From: an uncultured Clostridia bacterium
GTDB lineage: Bacteria > Bacillota > Clostridia > Christensenellales > UBA1242
Direction of reading: 5' to 3'
Assembly (NCBI GenBank): GCA_934747965.1
Contig: CAKVHI010000004.1
Location: 50,170 to 114,169 of the forward strand
DNA: 64,000 nt
Shown here: one piece after another, positions 24,959 to 34,517 of the stretch
How positions within the stretch are numbered: position 1 is the stretch's first letter
How the letters are laid out: each line of letters starts with the position of its first letter
Translations under genes and position numbers: made by a program
The notes under the pieces: generated by a model
Told to the model about the DNA's origin: nothing
Database searches by the model: none
What the model saw: only the letters and a program-made list of their open reading frames with translations

Positions 24959-25996
24959 ATGACTGATTTAAAACTTAGCGAACGAGAAATTATTAAACAA
25001 CAATTCCGAAGTTTTGTTGACCGTGTGCTAAAGCCAACCAAATTTGATACTGGTTGTTTTGGTGGCGTTCATCAAAAATACTGGGTGAATATTGGCGACA
25101 AAGAATATATGTTCAAATATAATAACGGGGCAGATGATTATAGCGATTTTGGCGAAGTTTTTGTTTCTTATTTATCTTTTGTGTTAGGTTACAAATGCAT
25201 AAATGCCACATTTTGCAAGGATTTTTTTGATAACAATGAAGAGTTTTATAAAAACAACAAAAGTAATTACAAAATTTATGGAACCTTAATTGAAAGTTTC
25301 AGAACCCCAAATGTTGTTGAAACAATAAGTTTAACAAATCTAATGAAAGCTTACAAAAAACGCTATCCAGCCTATGGAGTAACTACATGGGAAGTTGCAA
25401 GTATTTGTGCTGATTATTGTTATGATAACAAAATTGTTTATCCTAAAAATCTTGAACAAGAATTAAAAACTATGGCACTTCTTGATTATATTTTTGTTCA
25501 AATAGACAGAGGAACAAATAATATAGAGTTTTTGATTGAAGAAAAACATGGCAAAAAATATTTAAAATTGGCACCTATGTTTGACAATGGTTATTGTTTG
25601 CATTTGGTTGATGTAAGAATAACGCAAGAAATGCTTGAAAGTTTAAACAGAAGAACTATAAAATTTGACAGAAAATTTAATCCACAACCTGATTTCTTTA
25701 TAGAAAAAACATCAAATCCTTACGACAATGATGGAAGAAGCATTATTCCAGACCTTGCTGCTGAATTGATTAGAAACAAAAGTCTTATGAAACTTTTTAA
25801 AAGTTTTGAAAATATAAATATAGAAGATGAGATAAATTTTGTATGTAGTTTATATTCAAGAGAACTTCCACAAATAAAAAAAGATGCTATAAACTTAAGC
25901 ATGAAACATAGGATTGATATGCTAAAACTTGAAATAATAAAACAAAGCATAAAAGGATATGGAAAGAATAAAAATGAGTGTGATTTTAAATTATAA
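24959..25996 (+). CDS. HipA/CtkA-like kinase domain protein
   Basis: Encodes 345 residues. YMFKYNNGADDYSDFGEVFVSYLSFVLGY looks like the nucleotide-binding Lys and following helix of HipA-like kinases; DYIFVQIDRGTNNIEFLIE and APMFDNG resemble the catalytic loop and the DFG-like metal site of that family (D-R-x-x-NN, F-D-N-G). I infer a Ser/Thr kinase-like enzyme. No HipB-type partner is adjacent, but a 107-residue ORF overlaps the 3' end. The start is leaderless. Confidence 0.55.
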   Translation: MTDLKLSEREIIKQQFRSFVDRVLKPTKFDTGCFGGVHQKYWVNIGDKEYMFKYNNGADDYSDFGEVFVSYLSFVLGYKCINATFCKDFFDNNEEFYKNNKSNYKIYGTLIESFRTPNVVETISLTNLMKAYKKRYPAYGVTTWEVASICADYCYDNKIVYPKNLEQELKTMALLDYIFVQIDRGTNNIEFLIEEKHGKKYLKLAPMFDNGYCLHLVDVRITQEMLESLNRRTIKFDRKFNPQPDFFIEKTSNPYDNDGRSIIPDLAAELIRNKSLMKLFKSFENINIEDEINFVCSLYSRELPQIKKDAINLSMKHRIDMLKLEIIKQSIKGYGKNKNECDFKL

Positions 25997-26297
25997 AGAT
26001 TATAAATTAGGCAAACTTGATTTTGAAAATAATAAATATATTTATTCATCATTTCAGTCTGAAAAGGATGCCCTTGAAAAGTATGTAGGACTTGTTGGTT
26101 ATGACTTAAAAAATTCAAAAAACAAGCAAAGTGATGTATTGTTCAACTTTTTTAAAGAAAATTTTGTTGACAATATTAAAAAAAGAGAAGATATTTTAAG
26201 CAAAATAGGGAAAAATGCTAAAAATGATTATGAAATTTTAGAAAAATTTTGTAAACTTAATTTTGATAGGTTTGGTTTTTGGTTATCAAACGATTAA
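25974..26297 (+). CDS. Hypothetical protein overlapping the HipA-like gene
   Basis: Encodes 107 residues, mainly charged helices. Starts inside the last codons of the kinase-like gene (23-bp overlap, GGAAAG ahead of the ATG) and ends just before parE, so it is translated from the same message. No family recognised. Its position suggests a partner of the kinase-like protein. Confidence 0.5.
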   Translation: MSVILNYKDYKLGKLDFENNKYIYSSFQSEKDALEKYVGLVGYDLKNSKNKQSDVLFNFFKENFVDNIKKREDILSKIGKNAKNDYEILEKFCKLNFDRFGFWLSND

Positions 26298-26310
26298 ACG
26301 GAGGCGTAAA

Positions 26311-28257
26311 TTGACAAAAAGTTATAATTCTAAAGATATTGTAGTTTTGGAAGGTCTTGATGCTGTAAGATTGCGACCAGGCATGTATATAGGTGGTACT
26401 GGTGTTAAAGGTTTTCATCATCTTTTATGGGAAATTGTTGATAATGCTATTGATGAAATCGCTAATGGCTTTGGAAATAAAATAAGTGTTACTCTAAACA
26501 AAGATGGAAGTTGTACTGTTGAAGATAACGGAAGAGGTATTCCAACTGATATTCATCCAAAACTTAAAATTAGTGGTGTTGAAGTTGTTTTTACGCAACT
26601 TCATGCTGGTGGCAAATTTGAAAGTGATAATTACAAATATTCAGGCGGACTTCATGGCGTTGGTGCAAGCGTTACAAATGCTTTAAGCAGATGGTGTGAT
26701 GTTGTTGTTAAACGAGATGGAAAAATTTTTGAAACAAAGTTTGCTAGCACTGAACATAATGGGGTTATTAAAAGTGGAATAGTAACTAATCCAATAAAAC
26801 AAATCGGAACAACTAAAGAAACAGGCACGACTGTTACTTTTTTGCCAGATGATAGGGTTTTTAAGGATATTACTTTTAATAAAGAAATTGTTTTAAATCG
26901 ATTGAAAGAACTTGCATTTTTAAATAAAGGTTTAATTATTAATTTCGCTGATAATCGAGAAGAAAAACCCTTTGTTAAACAATTTAATTTTACTGGTGGA
27001 TTAGTTGACTTTGTAAAAAATATAACAGAAAACAAAAAGTTATTATATCAAACTCCTTTTTACATTGAGGGAGAAAGCGAAATAATCAAACTAAAGGCTT
27101 CTTTTATTCACACAGCAGAGTATGTTGACAGCATTTATTCATACGTTAACAACATTCCAACAACAGAGGGAGGCACTCATGAAACTGGTTTTAAAAGTGC
27201 GCTTACAAGAATTTTTAATGAAACGGCTCGAAAGTTTAATTTTATTAAAGATAAAGACCCTAATTTTTTGGGAGACGATTTTAGAGAGGGCTTAACTGTT
27301 GTTCTTTCAATTAACATGAGAAATGTTCAATTTGAAGGTCAAACAAAGGCAAAATTAGGAAATCCTGAAGCAAAAACCGAAGTTGAAAACATTGTTTATA
27401 AAGAACTTGAAAAAGTTTTGATTAAGAATGAAAATAAAAAGAATTTTGAAATTATTATCAACAAAGCAAAAGAAGCATTAAAAACAAGAGAAAGTGTTAG
27501 AAAAGCAAAAGAACTTTCAAGGCACAAGAATAATGCTGAAACATTTAATTTGGTTGGTAAATTTGCTGCTTGCACGGGGAAAAAGGCTGAATTAAATGAA
27601 ATGTTTATTGTTGAGGGTGATTCTGCGGGTGGAAGCGCAAAACAGGGCAGAGATCGTTATTTTCAGGCAATTTTGCCACTTAGAGGCAAACCTTTGAATG
27701 TTGAGAAGAAAAGGTTAGAACAAACGCTTCAAAACGAAGAAATTCGAACAATTATTTCGGCTTTAGGAACTGGAATTGCCGAAAACTTTAATATAAAAGA
27801 CCTTAAATATCACAAGGTTATAATTTTGTCGGATGCCGACCAAGATGGAGGGCATATCAAAGCAATTTTGCTAACTTTCTTTTTTAGGTATATGAAAGAC
27901 TTGTTGAAAGAAGGACATATTTATTTAGGTATGCCACCACTTTATAAAGTTTCAAAAAAGGATAAAGTTATTTATGCTTATAATAACGAAGATTTGGCAA
28001 AGGCAAAAGAAGAACTTGGAAAGGGTTATGATGTTCAACGCTATAAAGGGCTTGGTGAAATGAACCCTGAACAACTTTGGGAAACAACTATGAATCCAAA
28101 AAACCGTAAACTTGTTAAAGTTTCTATTGATGATGCAATAGAGGCCGAAAATATTATCACAACATGGATGGGCGATGATGTTGAAGCAAGAAAAGAACAT
28201 ATTACAAAATATGCAGATTTTAACAAAGTTGATGAATTTATTGAATTAGGAGAATAA
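26311..28257 (+). CDS. parE: Topoisomerase IV subunit B (ParE/GyrB family)
   Basis: ATPase subunit of a type II topoisomerase, 648 residues. GHKL motifs: DNAIDEIANG, EDNGRGIP and GGLHGVGASVTNALS; the Toprim domain holds EGDSAGGSAKQGRDR and SDADQDGGH. The start is TTG at 26311, preceded by CGGAGG at 7 nt. The 164-aa insertion of enterobacterial GyrB is absent. I call ParE because its partner gene is ParC-like; GyrB is the alternative, and the other pair would lie elsewhere. Confidence 0.85.
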   Translation: MTKSYNSKDIVVLEGLDAVRLRPGMYIGGTGVKGFHHLLWEIVDNAIDEIANGFGNKISVTLNKDGSCTVEDNGRGIPTDIHPKLKISGVEVVFTQLHAGGKFESDNYKYSGGLHGVGASVTNALSRWCDVVVKRDGKIFETKFASTEHNGVIKSGIVTNPIKQIGTTKETGTTVTFLPDDRVFKDITFNKEIVLNRLKELAFLNKGLIINFADNREEKPFVKQFNFTGGLVDFVKNITENKKLLYQTPFYIEGESEIIKLKASFIHTAEYVDSIYSYVNNIPTTEGGTHETGFKSALTRIFNETARKFNFIKDKDPNFLGDDFREGLTVVLSINMRNVQFEGQTKAKLGNPEAKTEVENIVYKELEKVLIKNENKKNFEIIINKAKEALKTRESVRKAKELSRHKNNAETFNLVGKFAACTGKKAELNEMFIVEGDSAGGSAKQGRDRYFQAILPLRGKPLNVEKKRLEQTLQNEEIRTIISALGTGIAENFNIKDLKYHKVIILSDADQDGGHIKAILLTFFFRYMKDLLKEGHIYLGMPPLYKVSKKDKVIYAYNNEDLAKAKEELGKGYDVQRYKGLGEMNPEQLWETTMNPKNRKLVKVSIDDAIEAENIITTWMGDDVEARKEHITKYADFNKVDEFIELGE

Positions 28258-28258
28258 T

Positions 28259-31072
28259 ATGATTTTTGATGAAAGAGATTTGGAAGATGAAAACCTTGAT
28301 GAAGATTTTTCGCCACTTAAAAATCAAATGACTTTTGAAGAAATGCTAAGCAAAAATTCTGAAAAATCTGCAAAAATTGAAAAAGTTTTTGATAAACAAG
28401 ATGAAGAAAAAAGCAATTTAACTGATAATACGGATGATAATAAATCAATAAAAAAACCATCGAAATCTCGCAAAACAAAAATAGTTTTGAATGAAAATTT
28501 ATTAGACAAATTAGAAAAAGCCGAGAATGAAGCAAAACTTGAAGAAAAAAATTTGGATGAAAAAGATATTTCAGACAACAAAAAAACTATTAACTCTGGT
28601 TTTGGTGGCGGAAATAGCAACGACGGTGGTGGATTTTCGGACAACAATGTTGAAATGGATGGCGAAGGTAACTACATTAAAAGTGTAAAAACAGTTATGA
28701 ATGAAGCTATGCTTCCTTATTCTGAATATGTTATTTTAGACAGGGCTCTTCCAAGAGTTGAAGACGGGCTTAAACCTGTGCAAAGGCGTATTTTGTATTC
28801 TATGTATGAATTAGGTCTAACGCCAGACAAACCGTTCAAAAAGTCGGCAAAAATTGTTGGCGATGTTATTGCAAACTATCATCCTCATGGTGATACTTCA
28901 GTTTATAATGCAATGGTCAAGTTGGCACAAGATTTTAATATGCGTGAGCCATTAGTTTTGGGGCATGGGAACTTCGGCTCTGTTGATGGCGACCCTCCAG
29001 CAGCATACAGATATACTGAAGCAAAACTTAACAACGCAAGTTTGGAACTTTTAAGAGATTTAGACAAAGAAACTGTTAAATGGAGTTACAACTTTGATGA
29101 TTCTAAATTTGAGCCCGATATGCTTCCAAGCAGATTTCCAAATATTTTGGTCAATGGAACAATGGGAATTGCTGTTGGTATTGCAACAAATTTTGCTTGC
29201 CATAATATGAGTGAAAGTATTGATGCTTGTTGTGCTTATATTGATAATCCTAACATTTCTGTTGATGAATTAATGAAAATTTTGAAGGGACCTGATTTTC
29301 CTACTGGTGGTATCATTGTTGGAACTGAGGAAATTAAAAAAGCGTATGAAACAGGGAAAGGCAAGATTATTATAAGAGCAAAAATTGATGTTGAAAATGC
29401 TAAAAATGACAAAATAAATTTAATTATATCTGAATTTCCTTATGGTGTTAATAAGGCTTTGTGTATTCAAAAAATTGATGAGCTTGTTCAAAATAATAAA
29501 GATACTCTTTCGTCAATCACAGATATTCGTGATGAAAGCGACAGAAATGGAACAAGAGCCGTAATAACTTTAAAAAAAGATTGCGACCCACAAAAAATAA
29601 TTAATTATTTGTATAAGTATTCTGATTTGCAAACGACTTTTGGAATAAATATGGTTGCGATTGCAGACGGAAAACCAAAATTGCTAAACTTGCTTGATAT
29701 TTTAAGATACTACACCAAATATCAAAAAGAGATTATTTTTAAACGCTCAACTTTTGAATTAAATCAAGCCAAAGAGCGTGAGCATATTTTGGAAGGTTTG
29801 ATTATTGCTATTGAGAACATTGATGAAATTGTTAAAATAATTAAAAAGAGTGCGTCAACCGTTGTTGCAAAACAAGAACTAAGAAAGCGTTATGATTTGA
29901 GTGAACGACAGGCTCAAGCAATTTTGGATATGAGATTAAGCAGGCTAACTAATCTTGAAGTTGAAAAATTAAGAGAAGAAATTGAAAGTTTGCAAAAATT
30001 AATTAACAAATTAACAAAAATTGTTAAAAGTGATAAACTTCAATATAATCTTGTTAAAGAGGAAATGCAAGAAATAAAAAAGCGTTTTAATGACAAGCGA
30101 AGAACAAAGATTATTAATGCTAGTGGGCAAATTTCGGATGATGACATAATTAAGGTTGTTAAACCAATGTATGTTTTGACAACGGAAAAGCAAGCAATTA
30201 AAAAAATACCAGAAAAAACATATTTAAAATCTGCTAAGATTTTGTCTGAGTCAAGCACTTTAAATGAAATTCATAATAATATAATTTTAACCGAAAGCGA
30301 CAAAAATGTTTTGATTTTTACTAATTTGGGGAATATGTATAAACTTAGCGTAGACAAAATTTTGGAAGCAAGATTTAAAGATCGTGGGGTGTTCTTAAAA
30401 GACTTAATTGTTGGTTTTGACCCAGAAGAAAAAGTTGTTAAAATTTTTGAAGAAGATGAAAAATTATTTAATAAATCTTTAATTTTCTTTACAAAAAATG
30501 GTTTAATTAAATTGACTAGCGGAGAAGAATTTAATATTAGTAAATCTAACACAACAACGATGAAATTAAAAGATGATGAAATTATAAACATTGAAATTTT
30601 TGACAAAAAGAAAAATTTAATGTTTGTAACAGGTTTGGGTATGGGGCTTTATGCAAAGAGTGATGATATTCCTCAAACTTCTAAATCTGGTGGTGGAGTT
30701 AAAGGTATCAGTTTGAATGATAGAGATTATTGCTTGTTTGCTGGTCAAATTTCGGATGAAAAAGTTTTGTGCATAACGAACAAAGGATATTCTAAGAAAA
30801 TTGAACTTTCTAACTTTGAACTTTTATCTAAAAACAGGAAAGGTGTTAAAGTGTTCTCGCTTGGAAAAACCGAAAACACAGGCTCAGTTATTGTTTTTGC
30901 AGGATTAGTAAATTCTGATTATGATTTGTTTGTTACAGACAACAAGAACAAAAATTATATTGTTGATTCTTCTCTTATTTCAGTTACAAACAGAACAAAC
31001 AAAGGCAATATAGTCTTAAAAGACCGAAAACTTTTGGATGTTAAAAGCGTTTTTAAAATTATAGTTGAATAA
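28259..31072 (+). CDS. parC: Topoisomerase IV subunit A (ParC-like) with acidic N-terminal extension
   Basis: DNA-cleaving subunit of a type II topoisomerase, 937 residues. The catalytic Tyr is Tyr252 in AAYRYTEAKL, and NYHPHGDTSVYNAM and GSVDGDPPAA agree with ParC rather than GyrA. The C-terminal beta-pinwheel lacks the GyrA box QRRGGKG. Odd: about 140 residues precede the normal start of the core, rich in Asp, Glu, Lys and Asn and ending in a Gly/Asn linker. The start follows AGGAGA inside the parE end, so the two are co-translated. A terminator follows. Confidence 0.85.
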   Translation: MIFDERDLEDENLDEDFSPLKNQMTFEEMLSKNSEKSAKIEKVFDKQDEEKSNLTDNTDDNKSIKKPSKSRKTKIVLNENLLDKLEKAENEAKLEEKNLDEKDISDNKKTINSGFGGGNSNDGGGFSDNNVEMDGEGNYIKSVKTVMNEAMLPYSEYVILDRALPRVEDGLKPVQRRILYSMYELGLTPDKPFKKSAKIVGDVIANYHPHGDTSVYNAMVKLAQDFNMREPLVLGHGNFGSVDGDPPAAYRYTEAKLNNASLELLRDLDKETVKWSYNFDDSKFEPDMLPSRFPNILVNGTMGIAVGIATNFACHNMSESIDACCAYIDNPNISVDELMKILKGPDFPTGGIIVGTEEIKKAYETGKGKIIIRAKIDVENAKNDKINLIISEFPYGVNKALCIQKIDELVQNNKDTLSSITDIRDESDRNGTRAVITLKKDCDPQKIINYLYKYSDLQTTFGINMVAIADGKPKLLNLLDILRYYTKYQKEIIFKRSTFELNQAKEREHILEGLIIAIENIDEIVKIIKKSASTVVAKQELRKRYDLSERQAQAILDMRLSRLTNLEVEKLREEIESLQKLINKLTKIVKSDKLQYNLVKEEMQEIKKRFNDKRRTKIINASGQISDDDIIKVVKPMYVLTTEKQAIKKIPEKTYLKSAKILSESSTLNEIHNNIILTESDKNVLIFTNLGNMYKLSVDKILEARFKDRGVFLKDLIVGFDPEEKVVKIFEEDEKLFNKSLIFFTKNGLIKLTSGEEFNISKSNTTTMKLKDDEIINIEIFDKKKNLMFVTGLGMGLYAKSDDIPQTSKSGGGVKGISLNDRDYCLFAGQISDEKVLCITNKGYSKKIELSNFELLSKNRKGVKVFSLGKTENTGSVIVFAGLVNSDYDLFVTDNKNKNYIVDSSLISVTNRTNKGNIVLKDRKLLDVKSVFKIIVE

Positions 31073-31085
31073 TGATTAATAAATT

Positions 31086-31120
31086 AAGGCAAAAATTAGA
31101 AGTGTTTTTGCCTTTTTTTG
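31086..31120 (+). terminator. Intrinsic terminator after parC
   Basis: AGGCAAAAA/TTTTTGCCT stem plus T run. Confidence 0.85.
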
Positions 31121-31148
31121 TTAATATTTGAAAAATTTTTAATTTAGT

Positions 31149-31176
31149 TTTGAAAAAATAAAATATTTGATATAAT
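31149..31176 (+). promoter_or_regulatory. rpiB promoter giving a leaderless start
   Basis: TTGAAA, 16-nt spacer, TATAAT, 6 nt, ATG at 31183. Confidence 0.75.
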
Positions 31177-31182
31177 AAAAAT

Positions 31183-31602
31183 ATGATATATTTAGCAAAT
31201 GACCATGGTGGTGTTAGATTAAAAAACAAAATAAAAAAATTTTTAACAAAAAAAAGAGTTGAATTTGTTGACCTTGGCACAAATACAACGCAAAGTGTAA
31301 ACTATGTTGATTATGCAAAAAAATTATGCAAAAAAGTGCTTGAAAACGACCAAAATAAAGGTATTTTGATTTGTAAAAGTGGTCTTGGAATGAGTATTGT
31401 GGCAAACAGATTTGTCGGAATAAGGGCAGGGCTATGCTACACAAAAAAAGCAAGTAAACTTGCAAGAATGCACAATGATTGCAATGTTTTGGTGCTTAAA
31501 GGAAAAACTTGTTTTTACAAACAAATTGTGTCCAATTTCTTAACTACACAATTCGAGGGTGGAAGGCACCTTGCAAGAGTTAAAAGTATTGATGAGTTAT
31601 AA
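31183..31602 (+). CDS. rpiB: Ribose-5-phosphate isomerase B family
   Basis: Interconverts ribose-5-phosphate and ribulose-5-phosphate in the pentose phosphate pathway. 139 residues, typical length. The start MIYLANDHGG, the central CKSGLGMSIVANRFVGIRAGLCY and HNDCNVLVLKG...FEGGRHLARV match RpiB/LacAB. The usual CGTGIGM is CKSGLGM here; the catalytic Cys is kept. A closely related LacAB-type sugar isomerase cannot be excluded. Leaderless start. Confidence 0.88.
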   Translation: MIYLANDHGGVRLKNKIKKFLTKKRVEFVDLGTNTTQSVNYVDYAKKLCKKVLENDQNKGILICKSGLGMSIVANRFVGIRAGLCYTKKASKLARMHNDCNVLVLKGKTCFYKQIVSNFLTTQFEGGRHLARVKSIDEL

Positions 31603-31641
31603 GCAAAATTCAAATTATTTAAAATTATTTTATGGGGAAAA

Positions 31642-31962
31642 ATGTATTACAGATTTATAATTAAAAAAAACAACCAAATTTCAGGTTTGTTTCATCCAAA
31701 AGAAAATTGGTCTGTCCCAAAAGAGGGAGGGCTATATGATGTTGTTAGAAAAAACTTTTCTACTTTGGGATATTCAAAAAATTTTAAAGGTAAAAGTGAA
31801 AGTTGGTTTACGGAAAGCGGAGTTGAAGCCTTTAAAAGTGGTATAGAAGAATTAAAAGAATTTTACTCTTTATATGGAGTTACTGTTTCAATGCAAAGCA
31901 AAGAGAATTTAACAGATATTGTTGACCAAGATGAATTTCAAGTTTGGTGCTTAAAAAAATAA
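31642..31962 (+). CDS. Hypothetical protein
   Basis: Encodes 106 residues, no signal peptide. Contains FHPKENWSVPKEGGLYD and an aromatic-rich middle; I recognise no family. A weak GGGGA lies 5 nt before the ATG. Ends in a terminator shared with the convergent phosphoesterase. Confidence 0.6.
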   Translation: MYYRFIIKKNNQISGLFHPKENWSVPKEGGLYDVVRKNFSTLGYSKNFKGKSESWFTESGVEAFKSGIEELKEFYSLYGVTVSMQSKENLTDIVDQDEFQVWCLKK

Positions 31963-31999
31963 AACACTATAAATTTTTTGAAAACTTATAGTGTTTTTT
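31961..31999. terminator. Bidirectional terminator
   Basis: AAAACACTATAA/TTATAGTGTTTT stem with A and T runs. Confidence 0.85.
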
Positions 32000-32042
32000 A
32001 ATACTTTTTTATAAATCAGTTTGATTGAAAAATGCAACATTT

Positions 32043-33188
32043 TTATTTAATCACATAATTTTCATCCTGTTTTGCCTGTTTTATTGAAACATTATCTCCT
32101 TCTAGTGTGATTAAAGTTCCGCCTCGTTGCTCGGTTTTAAATTTTAGTAGAGGATAAGTAGAATAGTCCATGCTCATTCCGTAACTTAAAGTTATATTTG
32201 TGTCTTTTTCAGTTATGGCAAAATTGTTTGTGTGGTCATGACCACAGAACACCCATTTAGTTGAATTTAGATTTTTAATTTTTTCATAAAGTCCATTTTG
32301 TTGACCGGCACATGTACGCTCAAATTTCCCGCCAACAGTCATAACATAATTTTCATCGCCAGATTTCCATTTATCATAAAAGGTATTGTATTCTGGAATT
32401 GGTATATGCAAAAATAGTAAGTTTTTAATATCATTTTTTTCTTCTTTCAAAACATTAATAGTTTTTTCATACCAAGAAACTTGGTCTTTGCTTACTCCTG
32501 CATAACCCGTGCCACTGCGAGCACCAGAGTCCATCAAAATAAATGAAGAAGTTAAAACTCCATTTTGCCTTATTTTGACATAATAATTGCCAACTCCTGT
32601 AATATCTTTATCACCTCTTAAAAAAAATGAATTTGGGCTTTCTTCAAGTTTTTTTGCGATATATTCTTTAGATGCTAATCCTGCGCCGTCATGATTACCA
32701 AAGCAAAATGTGTAAGGTCGTCCGATTTTTTCAAATAATTTTATGAATGCTTCAAGTTGAAGATAACTATTTCTTGTTCCACTTGTAACATAAATTGCCG
32801 ACAATGCATCGCCTGTAACAATAATAATATCTGGGTCAACAGCATCAACGCATTTAAAAATTTCGTTAATAACTTTTTTGTCTAGGCTTATACTTAAATA
32901 ACCACAACCAAGATGAATGTCGGTTAGTTGAAGAATTTTTAAAGGCTGACCAGTTTTGTTATCAATTTCAGCATATTTTTGTTCATAATTTTTTGTTACA
33001 ACTATGTTGCTGTTTGAATTAAAACTATAATTATAATTTTCTATGTATTTTATTGTAGAATCATCTCCACAAAACCATGTTGCCAAAAAGAAAGTTAAAA
33101 AAGAGAGTATTAAAACAAACCAGCAACCCAAGCGTATGTAAAATTTTTTAGTGTGAGGTTTTTTAATTTTTTCTTTTCTTTTAAACAT
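32043..33188 (-). CDS. Membrane-anchored calcineurin-like phosphoesterase
   Basis: Encodes 381 residues from the ATG at 33188. A single N-terminal membrane helix (about 22-43) follows a basic stretch, so the enzyme domain is probably outside. The metallophosphatase motifs are in order: LTDIHLGCG, VTGDAL, FGNHDGAG, LFLHIPI and VFCGHDHTNN. An upstream in-frame ATG at 33203 lies within the -10 region; the promoter geometry places the start at 33188. Substrate unknown. Confidence 0.85.
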   Translation of the reverse strand: MFKRKEKIKKPHTKKFYIRLGCWFVLILSFLTFFLATWFCGDDSTIKYIENYNYSFNSNSNIVVTKNYEQKYAEIDNKTGQPLKILQLTDIHLGCGYLSISLDKKVINEIFKCVDAVDPDIIIVTGDALSAIYVTSGTRNSYLQLEAFIKLFEKIGRPYTFCFGNHDGAGLASKEYIAKKLEESPNSFFLRGDKDITGVGNYYVKIRQNGVLTSSFILMDSGARSGTGYAGVSKDQVSWYEKTINVLKEEKNDIKNLLFLHIPIPEYNTFYDKWKSGDENYVMTVGGKFERTCAGQQNGLYEKIKNLNSTKWVFCGHDHTNNFAITEKDTNITLSYGMSMDYSTYPLLKFKTEQRGGTLITLEGDNVSIKQAKQDENYVIK

Positions 33189-33194
33189 AAAAAT

Positions 33195-33223
33195 ATGATA
33201 CACTAAAAATTCAATTTAATCAA
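33195..33223 (-). promoter_or_regulatory. Phosphoesterase promoter giving a leaderless start
   Basis: On the minus strand: TTGATT, 17-nt spacer, TATCAT, 6 nt, ATG at 33188. Confidence 0.75.
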
Positions 33224-33260
33224 TTCTTTTTTAAATTTATTTAATATTAACGAATTTTTA

Positions 33261-33289
33261 TTGTAATTTAATTAAAGATGTGTTAAAAT
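33261..33289 (+). promoter_or_regulatory. U32-family gene promoter giving a leaderless start
   Basis: TTGTAA, 17-nt spacer, TAAAAT, 6 nt, ATG at 33296. Confidence 0.7.
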
Positions 33290-33295
33290 AAAACT

Positions 33296-34504
33296 ATGGA
33301 TAAAATAGAATTGTTAAGCCCAGCAGGGGATATGGAAAAATTAAAAACTGCCTTTTATTTCGGTGCAGATGCTTGTTATTTTGCAGGAAAGAAATTTGGG
33401 CTTAGAGCTTTTTCAAATAATTTTGATGATGATGAATTAAAATCTAGCATAGAATTTGCTCACAGTAAGGGTAAAAAATGCTATATAACTTTAAATATCT
33501 TGGCACATAATTCTGATTTTGAAGGAATGGCTGAATACATAAAATATTTAAGTGATATTCATGCTGATGCTGTTATTGTTAGTGATATTGGTGTTATGAG
33601 TTTGGTTAAGAGCGTTGCTCCAGACATGGAAATTCATGTTTCAACTCAAGCGAACATAACAAACAAATACAGTGCTTATGAATTTGTTAAACTTGGTGCC
33701 AAAAGATTGATTTTGGCACGAGAACTTTCGGCTCGAGAGATTAAGGAGATAAGAGATTTTATCCCTAAAGATATTGTTTTGGAAACTTTTGTTCATGGGG
33801 CAATGTGCATTTCTTATTCTGGACGATGTTTGCTTTCTAATTATTTAACTGGCAGAGATTCTAATCGAGGGGCGTGTGTTCAAGCTTGCAGATGGGAATA
33901 CTGCATTCGTGAAAAAAATCGTGAAAATTATCTAGAAATTCAAGAAGATAACAAAGGCACCTACATTTTAAATTCTAAAGATTTATGCATGATTGAACAT
34001 ATAAAAGAACTTTATGATGCAGGAGTTAGAAGTTTTAAAATAGAAGGAAGAATGAAAAGCCCATATTATGTGGCAACAACAACAAATGCTTACAGAAGGG
34101 CATTAGATGATTTTTACGAAAACAAACCTTTTAACACTATTTTAAAAGACGAATTGGAAAAGACAAGTCATAGAAAATATACTACAGGCTTTTATTTTGG
34201 TGCAGATGACAAAGAATGTTTGGAAAGTTCAAATCCTGTTCAAACACATGAATTTGTTGCAAAAGTTAAAGAAAATCAAAAAGATGGTTATTGCTTGATT
34301 GAGCAAAGAAATAGGTTTAAAATTGGCGATGAATTAGAGATTTTAAGCCCAAATGACACTTTTAACAAAACAATAACTGTTGAAGAGTTGTTAAACACAG
34401 AAGGCGTTAAGGTTGAAGATGCTAATAAAGTGCAACAACCTTTATATCTAAAAACTAATTTACCTCTAAAAGAAAATGATATTTTAAGAAAAAAAATTAA
34501 TTAA
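33296..34504 (+). CDS. U32-family tRNA hydroxylation protein (TrhP/YrrO-like)
   Basis: Encodes 402 residues. The U32 signature ETFVHGAMCISYSGRCLLSNYLTGRDSNRGAC lies near residues 160-193 and supplies the cysteines that bind an Fe-S cluster with later ones. The N-terminus MDKIELLSPAGDMEKL is typical. Characterised members (TrhP/YrrO, RlhA) take part in hydroxylating tRNA wobble uridine or 23S rRNA using prephenate-dependent chemistry; older databases call them peptidases. Leaderless start. Confidence 0.88.
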   Translation: MDKIELLSPAGDMEKLKTAFYFGADACYFAGKKFGLRAFSNNFDDDELKSSIEFAHSKGKKCYITLNILAHNSDFEGMAEYIKYLSDIHADAVIVSDIGVMSLVKSVAPDMEIHVSTQANITNKYSAYEFVKLGAKRLILARELSAREIKEIRDFIPKDIVLETFVHGAMCISYSGRCLLSNYLTGRDSNRGACVQACRWEYCIREKNRENYLEIQEDNKGTYILNSKDLCMIEHIKELYDAGVRSFKIEGRMKSPYYVATTTNAYRRALDDFYENKPFNTILKDELEKTSHRKYTTGFYFGADDKECLESSNPVQTHEFVAKVKENQKDGYCLIEQRNRFKIGDELEILSPNDTFNKTITVEELLNTEGVKVEDANKVQQPLYLKTNLPLKENDILRKKIN

Positions 34505-34517
34505 AAGGAAAAAATAT

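Noticed and set aside
26652..27035. 127-codon antisense ORF in parE
   Set aside because: Low-complexity shadow frame opposite a conserved gene.
28259..31072. GyrA
   Set aside because: The GyrA box QRRGGKG is missing and the HPHGDTSVY and DPPAA segments resemble ParC; kept as a lower-probability alternative.
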